Source: Bacteroidota bacterium
Lineage (GTDB): Bacteria > Bacteroidota > Bacteroidia > Bacteroidales > TTA-H9
DNA: 32,261 nt
NCBI GenBank assembly: GCA_003250395.1
Contig: QKGM01000029.1
Span: 1 to 32,261 of the forward strand
Direction: 5' to 3'
The notes beneath the pieces are model-generated. The model was given only the letters and a program-made list of their open reading frames with translations, ran no database searches and was not told where the DNA came from. The translations under genes and the position numbers were made by a program. The first letter of the stretch is position 1. Each line of letters begins with the position of its first letter. Below are positions 1-9,664 of the stretch, piece after piece.

Positions 1-1950
1 ACAAGTAAAAAGTATTCTGTTTCAAACAATACAATTGCTTTATTAATCATTGTTATTATTGGTGTTATAGCCAGTTACTATGCTATAGTCAGTATAGGGT
101 ATGATGGTGGTGCTGATACATTGGGGCATTATATTATTTCCAGATACGCTCTGCAGAAACCTGATTTATTGTTAAGCATCTGGGGACGACCAATATTTTC
201 TCTTTTTGGAATTCCTTTCGCGATTCTGGGATTTACAGCCATGAAATTCTATACCATCCTGGCCGGGCTTTTATCTGGCTGGCTGGCATACCTTACCATT
301 AAGAAATTAGGTTATTCGCAGCCTTGGATGGTAATCCCAATGGTATTATTGGCACCCATCTTCTTTCTGTTATTAATTTCACCATTGACAGAAACCATCA
401 TGGCATTGATGCTTATAGCAGCTATCTGGGCCTTTTTTGGTAAGCGGTACTTTCTTGCCGCGTTGCTCATTAGCTTCATTCCCTTTGCCCGGTTTGAAGC
501 TTTCGTTGTATTCCCCCCTTTCATAATTGCATTCATTTTACGTCGTCAATATAAGTATATCTTAATTCTCCCCTTAGGGTACCTTTTGTTTAGCATCATC
601 GGCTGGATAGTATTTAAAGATATTCTCTGGCTTATTAATTTAAATCCATATCAATCCGGGGGAGCAGGATTATATGGTAAGGGAAATTTACTTCATTTCA
701 TTTACAAAACTGAATTTATCCAGGGAATTCCCTTGGGTATCCTTTCTTTGATTGGGATTCTGTTCCTAACCTACAGATTCTTTCTCCAACTTAAAACGAG
801 CGGGCTTAAAAGCAGGGAATCTGAAATTCTGATCCTGGTTTTGGGTAGTGCTATTGCATATTATGCAGCCCACAGTTATGCATGGTACTCTGGCAGCGGT
901 AATTCGCTCGGTCTTATCAGAATGATGGCAGCGGTAATTCCGGGAACAGCAATTCTGAGTTTCATAGGTTATTCATACCTGACTGAATTGTTGTGGAAAA
1001 TTAAAATTCCTCCTGTTATTCCTGCCCTGATCCTGATTGTGTTAATAATACGATCAAATAATGTATATAAATATCCTGTCAGGGAGAGCGATGAAGAAAA
1101 GGTAATGATTAAAACAGCCAACTGGATTAAAAATAACAAGCTTGACAATAAGAGGTTGTATTATTACAATATCTTTCTGGGTGTTTTATTAAACGAAAAC
1201 CCTTTCAATGATCAGGACGGTTCAATGATGATTCATTTCAGAACCCTTACTCCCGAAAATGTACCTGAAGAGGCTCTCCTCGTATGGGATTCACATTTCG
1301 GAGCCAACGAAGGTTATACACCTCTTGAGGTATTGTTAAAGAATGAATCCTTAAAATTACTTAAAGTGATCAGGCCGGAACGACCATTTACTGTGCTTGG
1401 AAACAACTCGTATGAGGTTTGCCTGTTTATAAAAACTTTAGCTGATAAGAGCAATGTCTTATCAAACTATATTACTTACTCAAAAACTTACAATAATAAC
1501 GAAGCGATAGTTTTCGCTAAATTCATGGGATTTGAATCGCCAGAGCCCAAATTTAATTCATGGGTTACAAGTGAAATGAGTTTTGCAGGTAAAAGGTCAT
1601 TGAAAACTGACTCAAGCATAGAATTCGTTGGTATTCTAAATGCAAAAATGAAGGATTTGGGAAATAACCTGAAGGGGAAACTACATGCCTCAGCCTGGGT
1701 AAAATCGTCAGATTTTAATTCGCAAAACAAAATTCTTCTGGTAATACATACCGGACAAGGCTATAGATATAATTACAAGAGTGTTTCCTCAGATCAGATT
1801 AACTCTCAGGATAATGGATGGCGATTTTTAGAATTGTCTGCTGATCTTTCAGAATACCTTCCCGATGACGATGTTAAAGTATATCTATGGAAGATCAGCA
1901 CTGAACCTGTTTTCATCGATAACTACTCAATAGATTTCTCGACAGATTAA
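1..1950 (+). CDS. GT-C-type membrane glycosyltransferase, 5'-truncated by window edge
   Basis: The frame is open from base 1, so the real start lies outside the window; a TTG at 121 is only the first in-window start-like codon. The visible 649 residues begin with a membrane helix, followed by an acidic loop (GYDGGADTLGHY), the arrangement of GT-C fold glycosyltransferases, where an Asp in the first periplasmic loop is catalytic. About ten more hydrophobic helices follow to roughly base 1080. A soluble part of about 290 residues comes next, and its last 150 residues (from about base 1519) look like a beta-sandwich domain ending VKVYLWKIS...DNYSIDF. That ending closely matches the C-terminus of the fusion protein at 3683-7297. 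Such enzymes transfer sugars from polyprenyl-phosphate donors on the outer face of the inner membrane. Donor and acceptor are unknown. A lipoprotein gene follows after 31 bp, probably in one operon. Confidence 0.7.
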   Translation, partial: TSKKYSVSNNTIALLIIVIIGVIASYYAIVSIGYDGGADTLGHYIISRYALQKPDLLLSIWGRPIFSLFGIPFAILGFTAMKFYTILAGLLSGWLAYLTIKKLGYSQPWMVIPMVLLAPIFFLLLISPLTETIMALMLIAAIWAFFGKRYFLAALLISFIPFARFEAFVVFPPFIIAFILRRQYKYILILPLGYLLFSIIGWIVFKDILWLINLNPYQSGGAGLYGKGNLLHFIYKTEFIQGIPLGILSLIGILFLTYRFFLQLKTSGLKSRESEILILVLGSAIAYYAAHSYAWYSGSGNSLGLIRMMAAVIPGTAILSFIGYSYLTELLWKIKIPPVIPALILIVLIIRSNNVYKYPVRESDEEKVMIKTANWIKNNKLDNKRLYYYNIFLGVLLNENPFNDQDGSMMIHFRTLTPENVPEEALLVWDSHFGANEGYTPLEVLLKNESLKLLKVIRPERPFTVLGNNSYEVCLFIKTLADKSNVLSNYITYSKTYNNNEAIVFAKFMGFESPEPKFNSWVTSEMSFAGKRSLKTDSSIEFVGILNAKMKDLGNNLKGKLHASAWVKSSDFNSQNKILLVIHTGQGYRYNYKSVSSDQINSQDNGWRFLELSADLSEYLPDDDVKVYLWKISTEPVFIDNYSIDFSTD

Positions 1951-1981
1951 CGCAATTTAATCATCACAATATAAAGATTTA

Positions 1982-2752
1982 ATGAAGAAGAAGTCTATCA
2001 GAAATTTTATTACTGTAACGGGAATACTGATTATAACGATTTTAAGTTTTCAAAGCTGTACTAAAGATTACGAAGAGCCTATACCAGTACCCTCACTACA
2101 TAAGATTGAAATATGGGCTCATCGGTGCAATTCAGTTGAAACGGCTGAAAGATTAATGCATCTCGTTCAGGGATTGGAACTTGACGTGCATTTTAATAGC
2201 ATGAACAACCGTTATTATGTTAAACATGATTTCACGCAGCCAGATACTTTGCTGCTTTCTGAATACTTAACACGAATCACTGATTCCCATGATCTGAAGT
2301 ATTGGCTTGACTTCAAAAATCTATCCATTGATAACCAATATGCCGCATTGCTCCGGTTAAACTGGGTTACCGACTCGCTTGGCATCGAAAAATCACAATT
2401 TATTATTGAAGGTCATGCTTCTTCTTTAGGCAATTTTGAAAATGCAGGATATTTTACCAGTTATTATATTCCCACTTTTAACCCCTTACAACTGACCGAC
2501 GAGGAAACAGAATCGATGGCAGCAGATATCAGGACTACAATCAACACCTGGCCTGTTAATGCAATCTCGGGTTATTATGAGCAACTTGAATTCATGCAGC
2601 AATACTTCCCTTATCATGCTAAACTAACATGGTTCCTGACAGAAAATACCTCCCCTGCGGTTTTAGATAGCATTATTAACCAGGTTAATCAGGATACAAC
2701 TGTCAAAGTACTGTTACTGCCTGAATCGCTGATATTAAAGTCTTATATATAA
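1982..2752 (+). CDS. GDPD/menorin-like phosphodiesterase-fold lipoprotein
   Basis: The 256-residue product starts with a basic N-terminus and a hydrophobic segment ending in a lipobox (FQSC, Cys26), so it is a predicted lipoprotein. Residues 42-83 carry the glycerophosphodiester phosphodiesterase pattern: His47-Arg48 in IWAHRCNS, Glu66 and Asp68 in GLELDVHF, and His82 in YVKHD. In that family these bind the metal and act as general acid and base. The AHxxNS form also recalls the FAM151/menorin branch of the same TIM-barrel superfamily. The barrel is short, but later beta strands (KYWLDFKN, FIIEGH, KLTWFL) fit. The gene lies 31 bp after the glycosyltransferase gene, so it may trim or cleave a phosphodiester on the same surface glycan. 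Fold assignment is fairly likely; substrate is unknown. Confidence 0.6.
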   Translation: MKKKSIRNFITVTGILIITILSFQSCTKDYEEPIPVPSLHKIEIWAHRCNSVETAERLMHLVQGLELDVHFNSMNNRYYVKHDFTQPDTLLLSEYLTRITDSHDLKYWLDFKNLSIDNQYAALLRLNWVTDSLGIEKSQFIIEGHASSLGNFENAGYFTSYYIPTFNPLQLTDEETESMAADIRTTINTWPVNAISGYYEQLEFMQQYFPYHAKLTWFLTENTSPAVLDSIINQVNQDTTVKVLLLPESLILKSYI

Positions 2753-2755
2753 GAC
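2740..2755. repeat. Perfect 16-bp palindrome across the stop codon
   Basis: GTCTTATATATAAGAC is fully self-complementary and spans the last codons and stop of the lipoprotein gene. No T-run follows, so it is a poor intrinsic terminator; it could be an RNA 3' end structure or chance AT-rich symmetry. Confidence 0.35.
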
Positions 2756-3682
2756 CGCAATACAACTCAGCGATAGGGTTTATCTGAATAGTTTTCATAT
2801 ATTATCTGGTAATCCGAAGCTCGGAAAATACAGTATATCTATCGAGACTTATTAATTATATTCTGTTCTCCCGGGTAATAAAATCATCATAGAATTGATT
2901 TCATAAACCTTTATTTAACAAAAACCGTCTCAGGATCGTATAACATGAACAGGTAAATCATACTCCAATCAGACAGTTGGATTAATAATCAGTTATCTAG
3001 AACCAGAACTATGCCAAAATCACCAAATAGTTATTACCACTACATATGTAAGACATTCGAACATTATAGCATTCACAGGCTTTTCATAATGAAAATATAT
3101 CTTTGATATAACTTTGGTATGAATTTGAGGCGGATCAGTCCTAACACCTGAATACAACAAACACAACATCAGATTTTTAAAACACGCTATTTAAAGATTA
3201 TACATCGCTGTAAGAATTGATAGAACAACCTAAATTTTACCGGCGAAAGTCTGTTTAGGACGAAAAAATCAAGCCAGAATCCTGAAAACGGAATACATTC
3301 AGGAAATGTAGTTTTTCATATTACCCGGTCCCAAAATTTGTAGCTTTTCATTCCGGTTTAACAGTTAGCTATCAACAATTACCCGACAAGGGAAAGAAAT
3401 AAAGTTATTGGATAACAAGACCTCAGGTTGGTTAAAAAAACAGCATATTCAGTTGATAGGTTTGTATTATTTAATGATTGACCAGAAAACCAGTACTCCA
3501 ATGATTTAATTCTCCTCCAGGGATAAAGCCATTCAGGCTGTAGCTTTGAATATCATCAAACGATTCGGAGCTCAATAACCATAATAACAGCCTGTTCTGT
3601 TATCAATAAATAGAAGATGTCAGATAAACAATACCATCTATCTACCTCCCCACACAGGTTTCTTCGGGTATTCACGAAAAAC
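2756..3682. other. Gene-free intergenic stretch between convergent genes
   Basis: About 0.93 kb lies between the plus-strand lipoprotein gene and the 3' end of the minus-strand fusion gene. I see no credible coding frame, tRNA, insertion sequence or long repeat. Two boxes matching TAnnTTTG sit at 3098-3105 and 3109-3116 on the plus strand, without a convincing -33 box or a downstream gene. A 7-bp stem (ATAACAG/CTGTTAT, 3584-3590 with 3597-3603) lies about 80 bases beyond the end of the fusion gene and might be a weak terminator. Confidence 0.5.
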
Positions 3683-6600
3683 CTATTCACCGGTAACACT
3701 TACATCAAGATCGTCGTACCACATATCACCTTTACTCACATTCCACAGGTACACTTTTATCATTCCCCCGCCATGGTTTTGCAGCTTCTTCAGATCATAT
3801 TTAAAGAAATAGGAATAATCTGTCCATTCGCCAATCGGAAGTGGTTGTCCTGTAGCTTTAGCCAGCGGAAGAAATTTATAAAATACTACCTCATTGTCTT
3901 TGCCAATTACAGAAATGACCAGACCTGGTAACTTTCCTCCCGGAGCAGATTTTATAAACATCTTTGCAGAAACACTAACTGACAAACTATTGATATTATT
4001 GCTGATCGAGAGACCCTGAAGCAAGCCCCCATATTCTGTTGATGAGTTCAGCGACAAGGATGATGTACCACTAAACGCCATTACATCTGACAATTGAGGC
4101 TTATAATAAGAATCAACTCCACCTTCAAAATCGGTATGAACCGTTTTTAGTTCAAGGATACGTCCGCTTCCTGCCAGGGCCTTACCCTGAATTAAAGCAT
4201 TAAAATCGCAAGCGAAAATTCCAACGGCATCGAAAGCGGCCAAACGGTCGCTCATGCGTTTCAACAGTTGTTTATCTTCTAATTTTGTTTCACTGAGGTA
4301 CTCTCCGACGAGATATACAGCATCATTAGCATATAATGTATCCGAATCAAGGTAACGATCAATACTTCTGCTGTTTGACATGAATCCCAACGATTTTCTG
4401 CAATTAAAAGCGGCTGAAGTATCAATGTAATCACCGAGCCAATGTCCCTCACTAGGAACAACAGCATGATAATTCTGTTTTAGAAAGCCAAGGACAGAGG
4501 GGGTCACATCCAAATGAGATGAAACTCCATTGAAAGTGTGGGCCGACTTAAGCATTGGAGACCAGATCAAAAACGGAACATTATAATTTGATAACCTGTT
4601 CACTGCAGGAAGGTCACCTTCCCGATGGTCACCAGTGATAATAAATATTGTATTATCAAAGTCAGGAAAATTCTTATACGAATCAATCAGGTTAGCAACA
4701 GCTCTGTCTGTAAACAAGAATGACGCGGGTATGATAATATTATGTTGTAACTCATCTTTAACTCTTTCTTCAATATTAGAAGCAGCTATATTTGCTTCAG
4801 CCTTTTCCTTCCATAAACTATGGTCAGGGATATCAAAAGGTGTGTGGGTACTGAGTGTAAGATAAACATCAAGCCGGGGCGTAGTGCCCACTTTCTGTTC
4901 AAGATAATTAACAGCTTTTCTAAACATTGTTACATCATCCCAACCCCACGAATTGGGAGAATCAGGAGTAGGTGACTCTTTCCCTATAACTGCCTGATTA
5001 TTCAACGCAATATTCACATCACTTCTCTGAAGGAAGGTGCTCATGTTGTTAAAAACAGGATCCCCCCCATAGAAGAAATTCAAATCATATCCCAAGCCTT
5101 TCAATATCTTCGGTAATGAGAAAAAATCCGGCATCATATCACCCATTTCGGCAAATCCGTCCCTGCCATATGGCAATGATCCCAGCAGAGCGGGTAATAC
5201 GCCAAAAGTACGTTCAGAAGTAGAGAGGAAATTGGGCCAGTACAAACTTCTCCCGGCTAATGAATCAATAAACGGAGTAAAGTTGCCCCGAACTGCTTCG
5301 GGTCCACTAATATCGCGACCTAAACTTTCAACTATAATAAAAACGAAATTAGGGAACTTATCGCTCTTCTTATTAATAAAAGGGCCCAGGACATCATCAT
5401 TCGAGATCGTATGCCAAAATGGATATTTATCGTCAGTGTATTCAATTCCCGGATTAGAGGCTCTATAATCCTGTATTGCTTTTTGAACTTCTTCGCTCGT
5501 CTGGAGGCTTACCGATGCCTTCCGTGCCTGATCAAGACGATCAGCAAAATAAGCCAGTTTATTAACCACAAGATGATAATTACCCTCGGATTTATACATG
5601 GAAGATTCCGGTAGGTAGTGTATATTAAAAAGGAAAACAGATATCCCTATTAATGCAAACCATACCGATATACTTACCTGTAATACATATTTGAAATACT
5701 TATAAAGAACAAGGAGTAACAACAAAGAACCTGCCGTAATCGCCCAAATTACCCATTGACCATTAACTGAGTTTGATGCAATGGTAAACATGTCCGACAA
5801 GGAATACGTAAGTACAACTTCATCTAGTGGAACCATGGCAAAACGGTAGAAAGCAATAAGTAAAACAGAAATCACCATAAAGAAAGCCAGGAGAATACGA
5901 TAAGTAATCGTAGCCATCTTTATATTAGCAAAAACGAAAAGTCGGAACAGAAAAAAGCCTATAACTAAAACCTTGAACGATAAAACTAAATCCAGTGTTA
6001 GCGCATCATAAATCAGCCAGCCCCAACCTATAGGTAAACCATGCGATTGATAAATCCAGAAAAATTCACCAAGGCATAACGCGAGGAGTACAATCAGGAA
6101 GATTAGCCACTCACGGCTCCATACCCTTACAATCTGTGGTTTTATGAGCCAGGATACTATTTTATAAATTACACCACTTCTCTTAAAAACAAAAGTATTA
6201 AACTTTGCAAACCAGTTAACTATACCTCTAACACCTTCAGCTGCAACTGTAGAGACAATAAAAAACGCGATTGCCAGAAAAAACGTATACCATGAAATCT
6301 CAAGATTATTGGCAGTCTTAACAAATGGAGCTCTCAGAAAACCGTGAATTGCAAAAAGGAACATAGATAAGTTCCCATAGTAAATTAATGTCTTTTTGAG
6401 AGGTAATATATGATGACCTGTTCCCAAAGAGGATAAAAGTTTATAAAACCCCACCACAACAATGGTTATTGCAATAAATCCAAAAGGCCACAACTGTTTG
6501 TAAAAGTTACTCAGACAAAAAACTACCAGCGCGATAATATAGACTACAGGGGCAAATCTAATTTTCGGCTTTGTCGCTAGAAATACCCCAAATGCGAACT

Positions 6601-7297
6601 CAGGAATATGTCCGGGAGCATTCTGCCACAAATTGAGGCCGGTTTCATCCAATAATGGATTTACAAACCACAACAAGATATAAGAAACCGACAACAAAAC
6701 CACAAGCCAAAGAAACGGTGATCTTTTAATTAAGTAAAGTACCAGAGGGAACAATAAATATAACTGGACAATCAGCGAATAAAACCACCAGGGGCCATTA
6801 ATCGAAAGAGCTTCCCTGGGAAACAAATTCGAGACAAGAACAATTTTTCGCCATACCTGGTGAAAAAATACTGAATCAGGAAGTTGTGATGAATTATAAA
6901 ACATCAATACGATGAGTATCATCACAGAAACAAGATAAGTAGGATACAGTTTCTGAAGTCTTGATACAAAAAAGTCACTCCATTCAACTCTTCTAGCAGC
7001 AACGCTCCGCGCCAAACCGTAACCACTGATAAAAATAAAAATCTGAACACCAAAATGGCCAAGGAAAGAGAACGCCAGATTAACGGCATCAGGAAATGAA
7101 CAAGGAAAAGCTCCCAGAAATCCTTCTACTCTGGAAACACTGAATTCGAACTCATTCTCACCAAAAGATGGAATTACCCAATGAAAATAATTGTGGAACA
7201 GAATTGCAAGAATTCCAATACCCTTTAAAATAGCTGTTTGATCTTTAGTTATCAGGCCAAACTCTTTTGCAATAAAAAATCTGTTTAAAAACTTCAT
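3683..7297 (-). CDS. Fusion: acyltransferase-3 + LTA-synthase-like sulfatase-fold transferase + C-terminal beta domain
   Basis: This 1204-residue membrane protein joins three parts in one unbroken frame. Residues about 18-370 form an acyltransferase-3 (OafA-like) domain with around ten helices and the LKGIGILAILFHNY start motif, whose His is typical of the family. Residues about 395-560 add five more helices, the usual membrane anchor of LTA synthases. Residues about 650-960 are a sulfatase-fold transferase: metal ligand Glu in FIIVESLG (about 656), nucleophile Thr in TSERTFG (about 696) after YWPNF, His in LSTHTPF, and Asp-His in FIITGDH (about 889). These align with LtaS Glu255, Thr300, His416 and Asp475-His476. 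The last 145 residues are a beta-rich domain ending IKVYLWNVS, like the protein at 1-1950. It probably moves an acyl group and a phospho-alcohol (glycerophosphate or phosphoethanolamine) onto envelope glycan. The gene lies 34 bp after the PBP gene, so it is probably cotranscribed with it. Confidence 0.8.
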   Translation of the reverse strand: MKFLNRFFIAKEFGLITKDQTAILKGIGILAILFHNYFHWVIPSFGENEFEFSVSRVEGFLGAFPCSFPDAVNLAFSFLGHFGVQIFIFISGYGLARSVAARRVEWSDFFVSRLQKLYPTYLVSVMILIVLMFYNSSQLPDSVFFHQVWRKIVLVSNLFPREALSINGPWWFYSLIVQLYLLFPLVLYLIKRSPFLWLVVLLSVSYILLWFVNPLLDETGLNLWQNAPGHIPEFAFGVFLATKPKIRFAPVVYIIALVVFCLSNFYKQLWPFGFIAITIVVVGFYKLLSSLGTGHHILPLKKTLIYYGNLSMFLFAIHGFLRAPFVKTANNLEISWYTFFLAIAFFIVSTVAAEGVRGIVNWFAKFNTFVFKRSGVIYKIVSWLIKPQIVRVWSREWLIFLIVLLALCLGEFFWIYQSHGLPIGWGWLIYDALTLDLVLSFKVLVIGFFLFRLFVFANIKMATITYRILLAFFMVISVLLIAFYRFAMVPLDEVVLTYSLSDMFTIASNSVNGQWVIWAITAGSLLLLLVLYKYFKYVLQVSISVWFALIGISVFLFNIHYLPESSMYKSEGNYHLVVNKLAYFADRLDQARKASVSLQTSEEVQKAIQDYRASNPGIEYTDDKYPFWHTISNDDVLGPFINKKSDKFPNFVFIIVESLGRDISGPEAVRGNFTPFIDSLAGRSLYWPNFLSTSERTFGVLPALLGSLPYGRDGFAEMGDMMPDFFSLPKILKGLGYDLNFFYGGDPVFNNMSTFLQRSDVNIALNNQAVIGKESPTPDSPNSWGWDDVTMFRKAVNYLEQKVGTTPRLDVYLTLSTHTPFDIPDHSLWKEKAEANIAASNIEERVKDELQHNIIIPASFLFTDRAVANLIDSYKNFPDFDNTIFIITGDHREGDLPAVNRLSNYNVPFLIWSPMLKSAHTFNGVSSHLDVTPSVLGFLKQNYHAVVPSEGHWLGDYIDTSAAFNCRKSLGFMSNSRSIDRYLDSDTLYANDAVYLVGEYLSETKLEDKQLLKRMSDRLAAFDAVGIFACDFNALIQGKALAGSGRILELKTVHTDFEGGVDSYYKPQLSDVMAFSGTSSLSLNSSTEYGGLLQGLSISNNINSLSVSVSAKMFIKSAPGGKLPGLVISVIGKDNEVVFYKFLPLAKATGQPLPIGEWTDYSYFFKYDLKKLQNHGGGMIKVYLWNVSKGDMWYDDLDVSVTGE

Positions 7298-7331
7298 AAT
7301 TACAAATTACCCTGCTGTTATTCAAACCTAT

Positions 7332-9629
7332 TTAGAATTCATCCTGATCAAAATTTTCAACAGTTTCCTCATCTGCTCCTGTACAATCAAGATCTACACT
7401 TAAAGGGGTACGCGGGGCTTCAAAATCACCTTTGCTGATATTTAGTCTGGGATCGGTATATACTTTTTGCATATAGTAGGCCCAGATAGGCAGAGCCATT
7501 GAAGCACCCTGCCCAAGCGTAATGCTTCTGAAATGGATACTCCGTACCTCTCCTCCAACCCAGATTCCGGTAGTAAGATCGGGTGTAATACCAATAAACC
7601 AGCCATCACTGTTGTTCTGGGTAGTTCCAGTTTTCCCGGCTACCGGGCAATCGATTTTATATTTGTAACGGATTCTGACACCAGTTCCACTGTTTACAAC
7701 ACCTTTCATCAAATCAAGCATCAGATAGGCGGTCTCTTCACTCATTGCTTCTTCTTTTCTGGAGGTAAAACGTTCAATAACATTCCCGTTCTTATCTTCT
7801 ATACGTGTAACCATCAACGGTTCAACGTAAACTCCTTTATTGGCAAAAGTATTGAAGGCAGCGGTCATTTCATAAGGTGAAATATCAGGCGTGCCAAGAC
7901 AGATTGAAGGGACAGGCGGGATATCAGCTGTAATCCCCATCTTACGCGCAATCTTGATAACGGCCTCAGGCTGATATCGTTTCATAAGATAAGCTGAAAT
8001 ATAATTGACAGAATTCGCAAGTGCCCATTTCAAGGTTACCATCTCTCCTTCACGTTTATCATCAGAATTTTTAGGCGACCATGTGCCTCCCTCAGGCAAA
8101 TCAAAAACCACCGGAATGTTAGGTACCTTTGTACATGGGCTGAATTCCCCTTCCTGCATTGCAAGCGTATACAGAAATGGTTTAAAGGTAGAGCCTACCT
8201 GCCTCCGGGATACTTTCACATGATCATACTGGAAGTACTTATAATCAATGCCTCCTACATAAGCTCTGACTGCACCAGTATGACTATCCATTGATATAAG
8301 TCCGGCATGCAAAAAATACATATGGTAACGGATAGAATCAAATGGAGACATAATGGTATCTCTCTCTCCATTGTACGAAAACACCCGCATTTCGGTAGGT
8401 GTGTGAAACGATCTCCTTATCGAATCCTTAGAAATACCAGCCTGTCTCATCCTGATATAACGATCTGAGCGCTTCATCGCATCTTCATAAATCTTATTAA
8501 CCTCATCTTTAGTAAGATCACGACTGAAGGGAGCATTCTTAACCCCCTTCCAATGCTTAAAGAAAGCAGGCTGAAGTTCATCTTTCATATGCCTTCTGAC
8601 AGCATATTCAGCATAAGTCTGCATCCGGGAATCAATGGTGGTATATATCTTCAATCCATCTTTGTATATATTGTAAGGGGAACCATCTGATTTGAAATGG
8701 GTATTACACCAATCTTTTAATTCATTTCGTAACAATTCACGCAGATAAGTTGCAAGCCCTTGTGTATGGTCCATTCTTCCGAATTTAGACATATCCAACG
8801 GTAACTTTACGATAGAATCGTACACATGATCCTCCAGATAGCCATACTTATTCATCTGGTTCAAAACAAGATTTCTGCGAGCCATAGCTCTTTCAGGGTG
8901 CCTGACAGGACTATACCAGGAAGGGGCATTTAGAATTGCGACAAATAGTGCTGCCTCCTCAGTAGTAAGCTCAGAGGGAGCCTTTCCAAAAAAGGTTTGG
9001 GCTCCCGATTTAATACCAAAAGCCTGACTTCCAAAGTCAACTGTATTTAGGTACATAGCCAAAATCTCTTCCTTGGTGTAATTACGCTCCAATTTCACAG
9101 CCGTAACCCATTCCTTGAACTTCCGAAAAACAAGACCTGTGAATCCAAGGTTTTCTCCCCTTGGAAACAAATTTTTTGCCAGCTGTTGAGTAAGGGTACT
9201 TCCGCCGCCTTTTCCACCTGTAAAGACTCCAAGAGCTACTCTGAACATGGCTCGCATATCAATACCCGGATGATCATGAAAACGAGCATCCTCAGTAGCA
9301 ATCAATGCATCAATTAAAGAAGGGGCAAGATCTGAATAATGGACATTTGATCTATTCTCAATATAATAAGTACCCAAAACTTTACCATCAACAGAGATAA
9401 TCTCAGAAGCGAGTTTACTGCGGGGGTTCTCCAATTCTTCAAAAGATGGCATCGGACCCAGTACACCAAAGGTTATGGCAGCAAAAAAAACAATAATAAA
9501 CGCGATAAATCCAATATAGATGAACCAAAATTGTCTGATTTTTTGCTTCAAACCATCCGGGAAAGCTGAAGTATCCCAGAAGGCCTTAAAAAGTCCCTGA
9601 GAGGAATTTTTGGATTTCTTTTTAGCCAT
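7332..9629 (-). CDS. mrcA: Class A penicillin-binding protein (PBP1A family)
   Basis: This bifunctional murein synthase of 765 residues has a short basic cytoplasmic tail and one membrane helix (about 34-56). Its glycosyltransferase-51 domain shows EDARFHDHPGID, with the catalytic Glu near 113, and GGSTLTQQLAKNLFP near 145, which polymerise lipid II. The transpeptidase domain has all three active-site motifs: SxxK as STFK (about 480), SVN (about 540) and KTGTT (about 663). Length and order are normal for the family. The C-terminus is acidic (EETVENFDQDEF). It sits between gldH (35 bp upstream) and the acyltransferase-sulfatase fusion (34 bp downstream), a pattern that suggests one transcript from ricT. 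The symbol is by family; ponA and pbpA-type names are also used for this protein. Confidence 0.95.
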   Translation of the reverse strand: MAKKKSKNSSQGLFKAFWDTSAFPDGLKQKIRQFWFIYIGFIAFIIVFFAAITFGVLGPMPSFEELENPRSKLASEIISVDGKVLGTYYIENRSNVHYSDLAPSLIDALIATEDARFHDHPGIDMRAMFRVALGVFTGGKGGGSTLTQQLAKNLFPRGENLGFTGLVFRKFKEWVTAVKLERNYTKEEILAMYLNTVDFGSQAFGIKSGAQTFFGKAPSELTTEEAALFVAILNAPSWYSPVRHPERAMARRNLVLNQMNKYGYLEDHVYDSIVKLPLDMSKFGRMDHTQGLATYLRELLRNELKDWCNTHFKSDGSPYNIYKDGLKIYTTIDSRMQTYAEYAVRRHMKDELQPAFFKHWKGVKNAPFSRDLTKDEVNKIYEDAMKRSDRYIRMRQAGISKDSIRRSFHTPTEMRVFSYNGERDTIMSPFDSIRYHMYFLHAGLISMDSHTGAVRAYVGGIDYKYFQYDHVKVSRRQVGSTFKPFLYTLAMQEGEFSPCTKVPNIPVVFDLPEGGTWSPKNSDDKREGEMVTLKWALANSVNYISAYLMKRYQPEAVIKIARKMGITADIPPVPSICLGTPDISPYEMTAAFNTFANKGVYVEPLMVTRIEDKNGNVIERFTSRKEEAMSEETAYLMLDLMKGVVNSGTGVRIRYKYKIDCPVAGKTGTTQNNSDGWFIGITPDLTTGIWVGGEVRSIHFRSITLGQGASMALPIWAYYMQKVYTDPRLNISKGDFEAPRTPLSVDLDCTGADEETVENFDQDEF

Positions 9630-9664
9630 ACATCATTCTCCTATTGCTAATTCTAGTCATACAA

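Noticed and set aside
121-123. TTG at 121 as the true start of the first gene
   Set aside because: The frame is open back to base 1 and codes for a membrane helix and the acidic loop needed by the GT-C fold, so the gene starts outside the window.
3098-3116. The tandem TAnnTTTG boxes as a firm promoter
   Set aside because: No -33 box at the right spacing and no gene downstream on that strand; kept only as a note on the gap.
3617-3931. A 104-codon plus-strand frame beginning in the gap
   Set aside because: Most of it lies antisense to the well-supported fusion gene, and its translation shows no family pattern.
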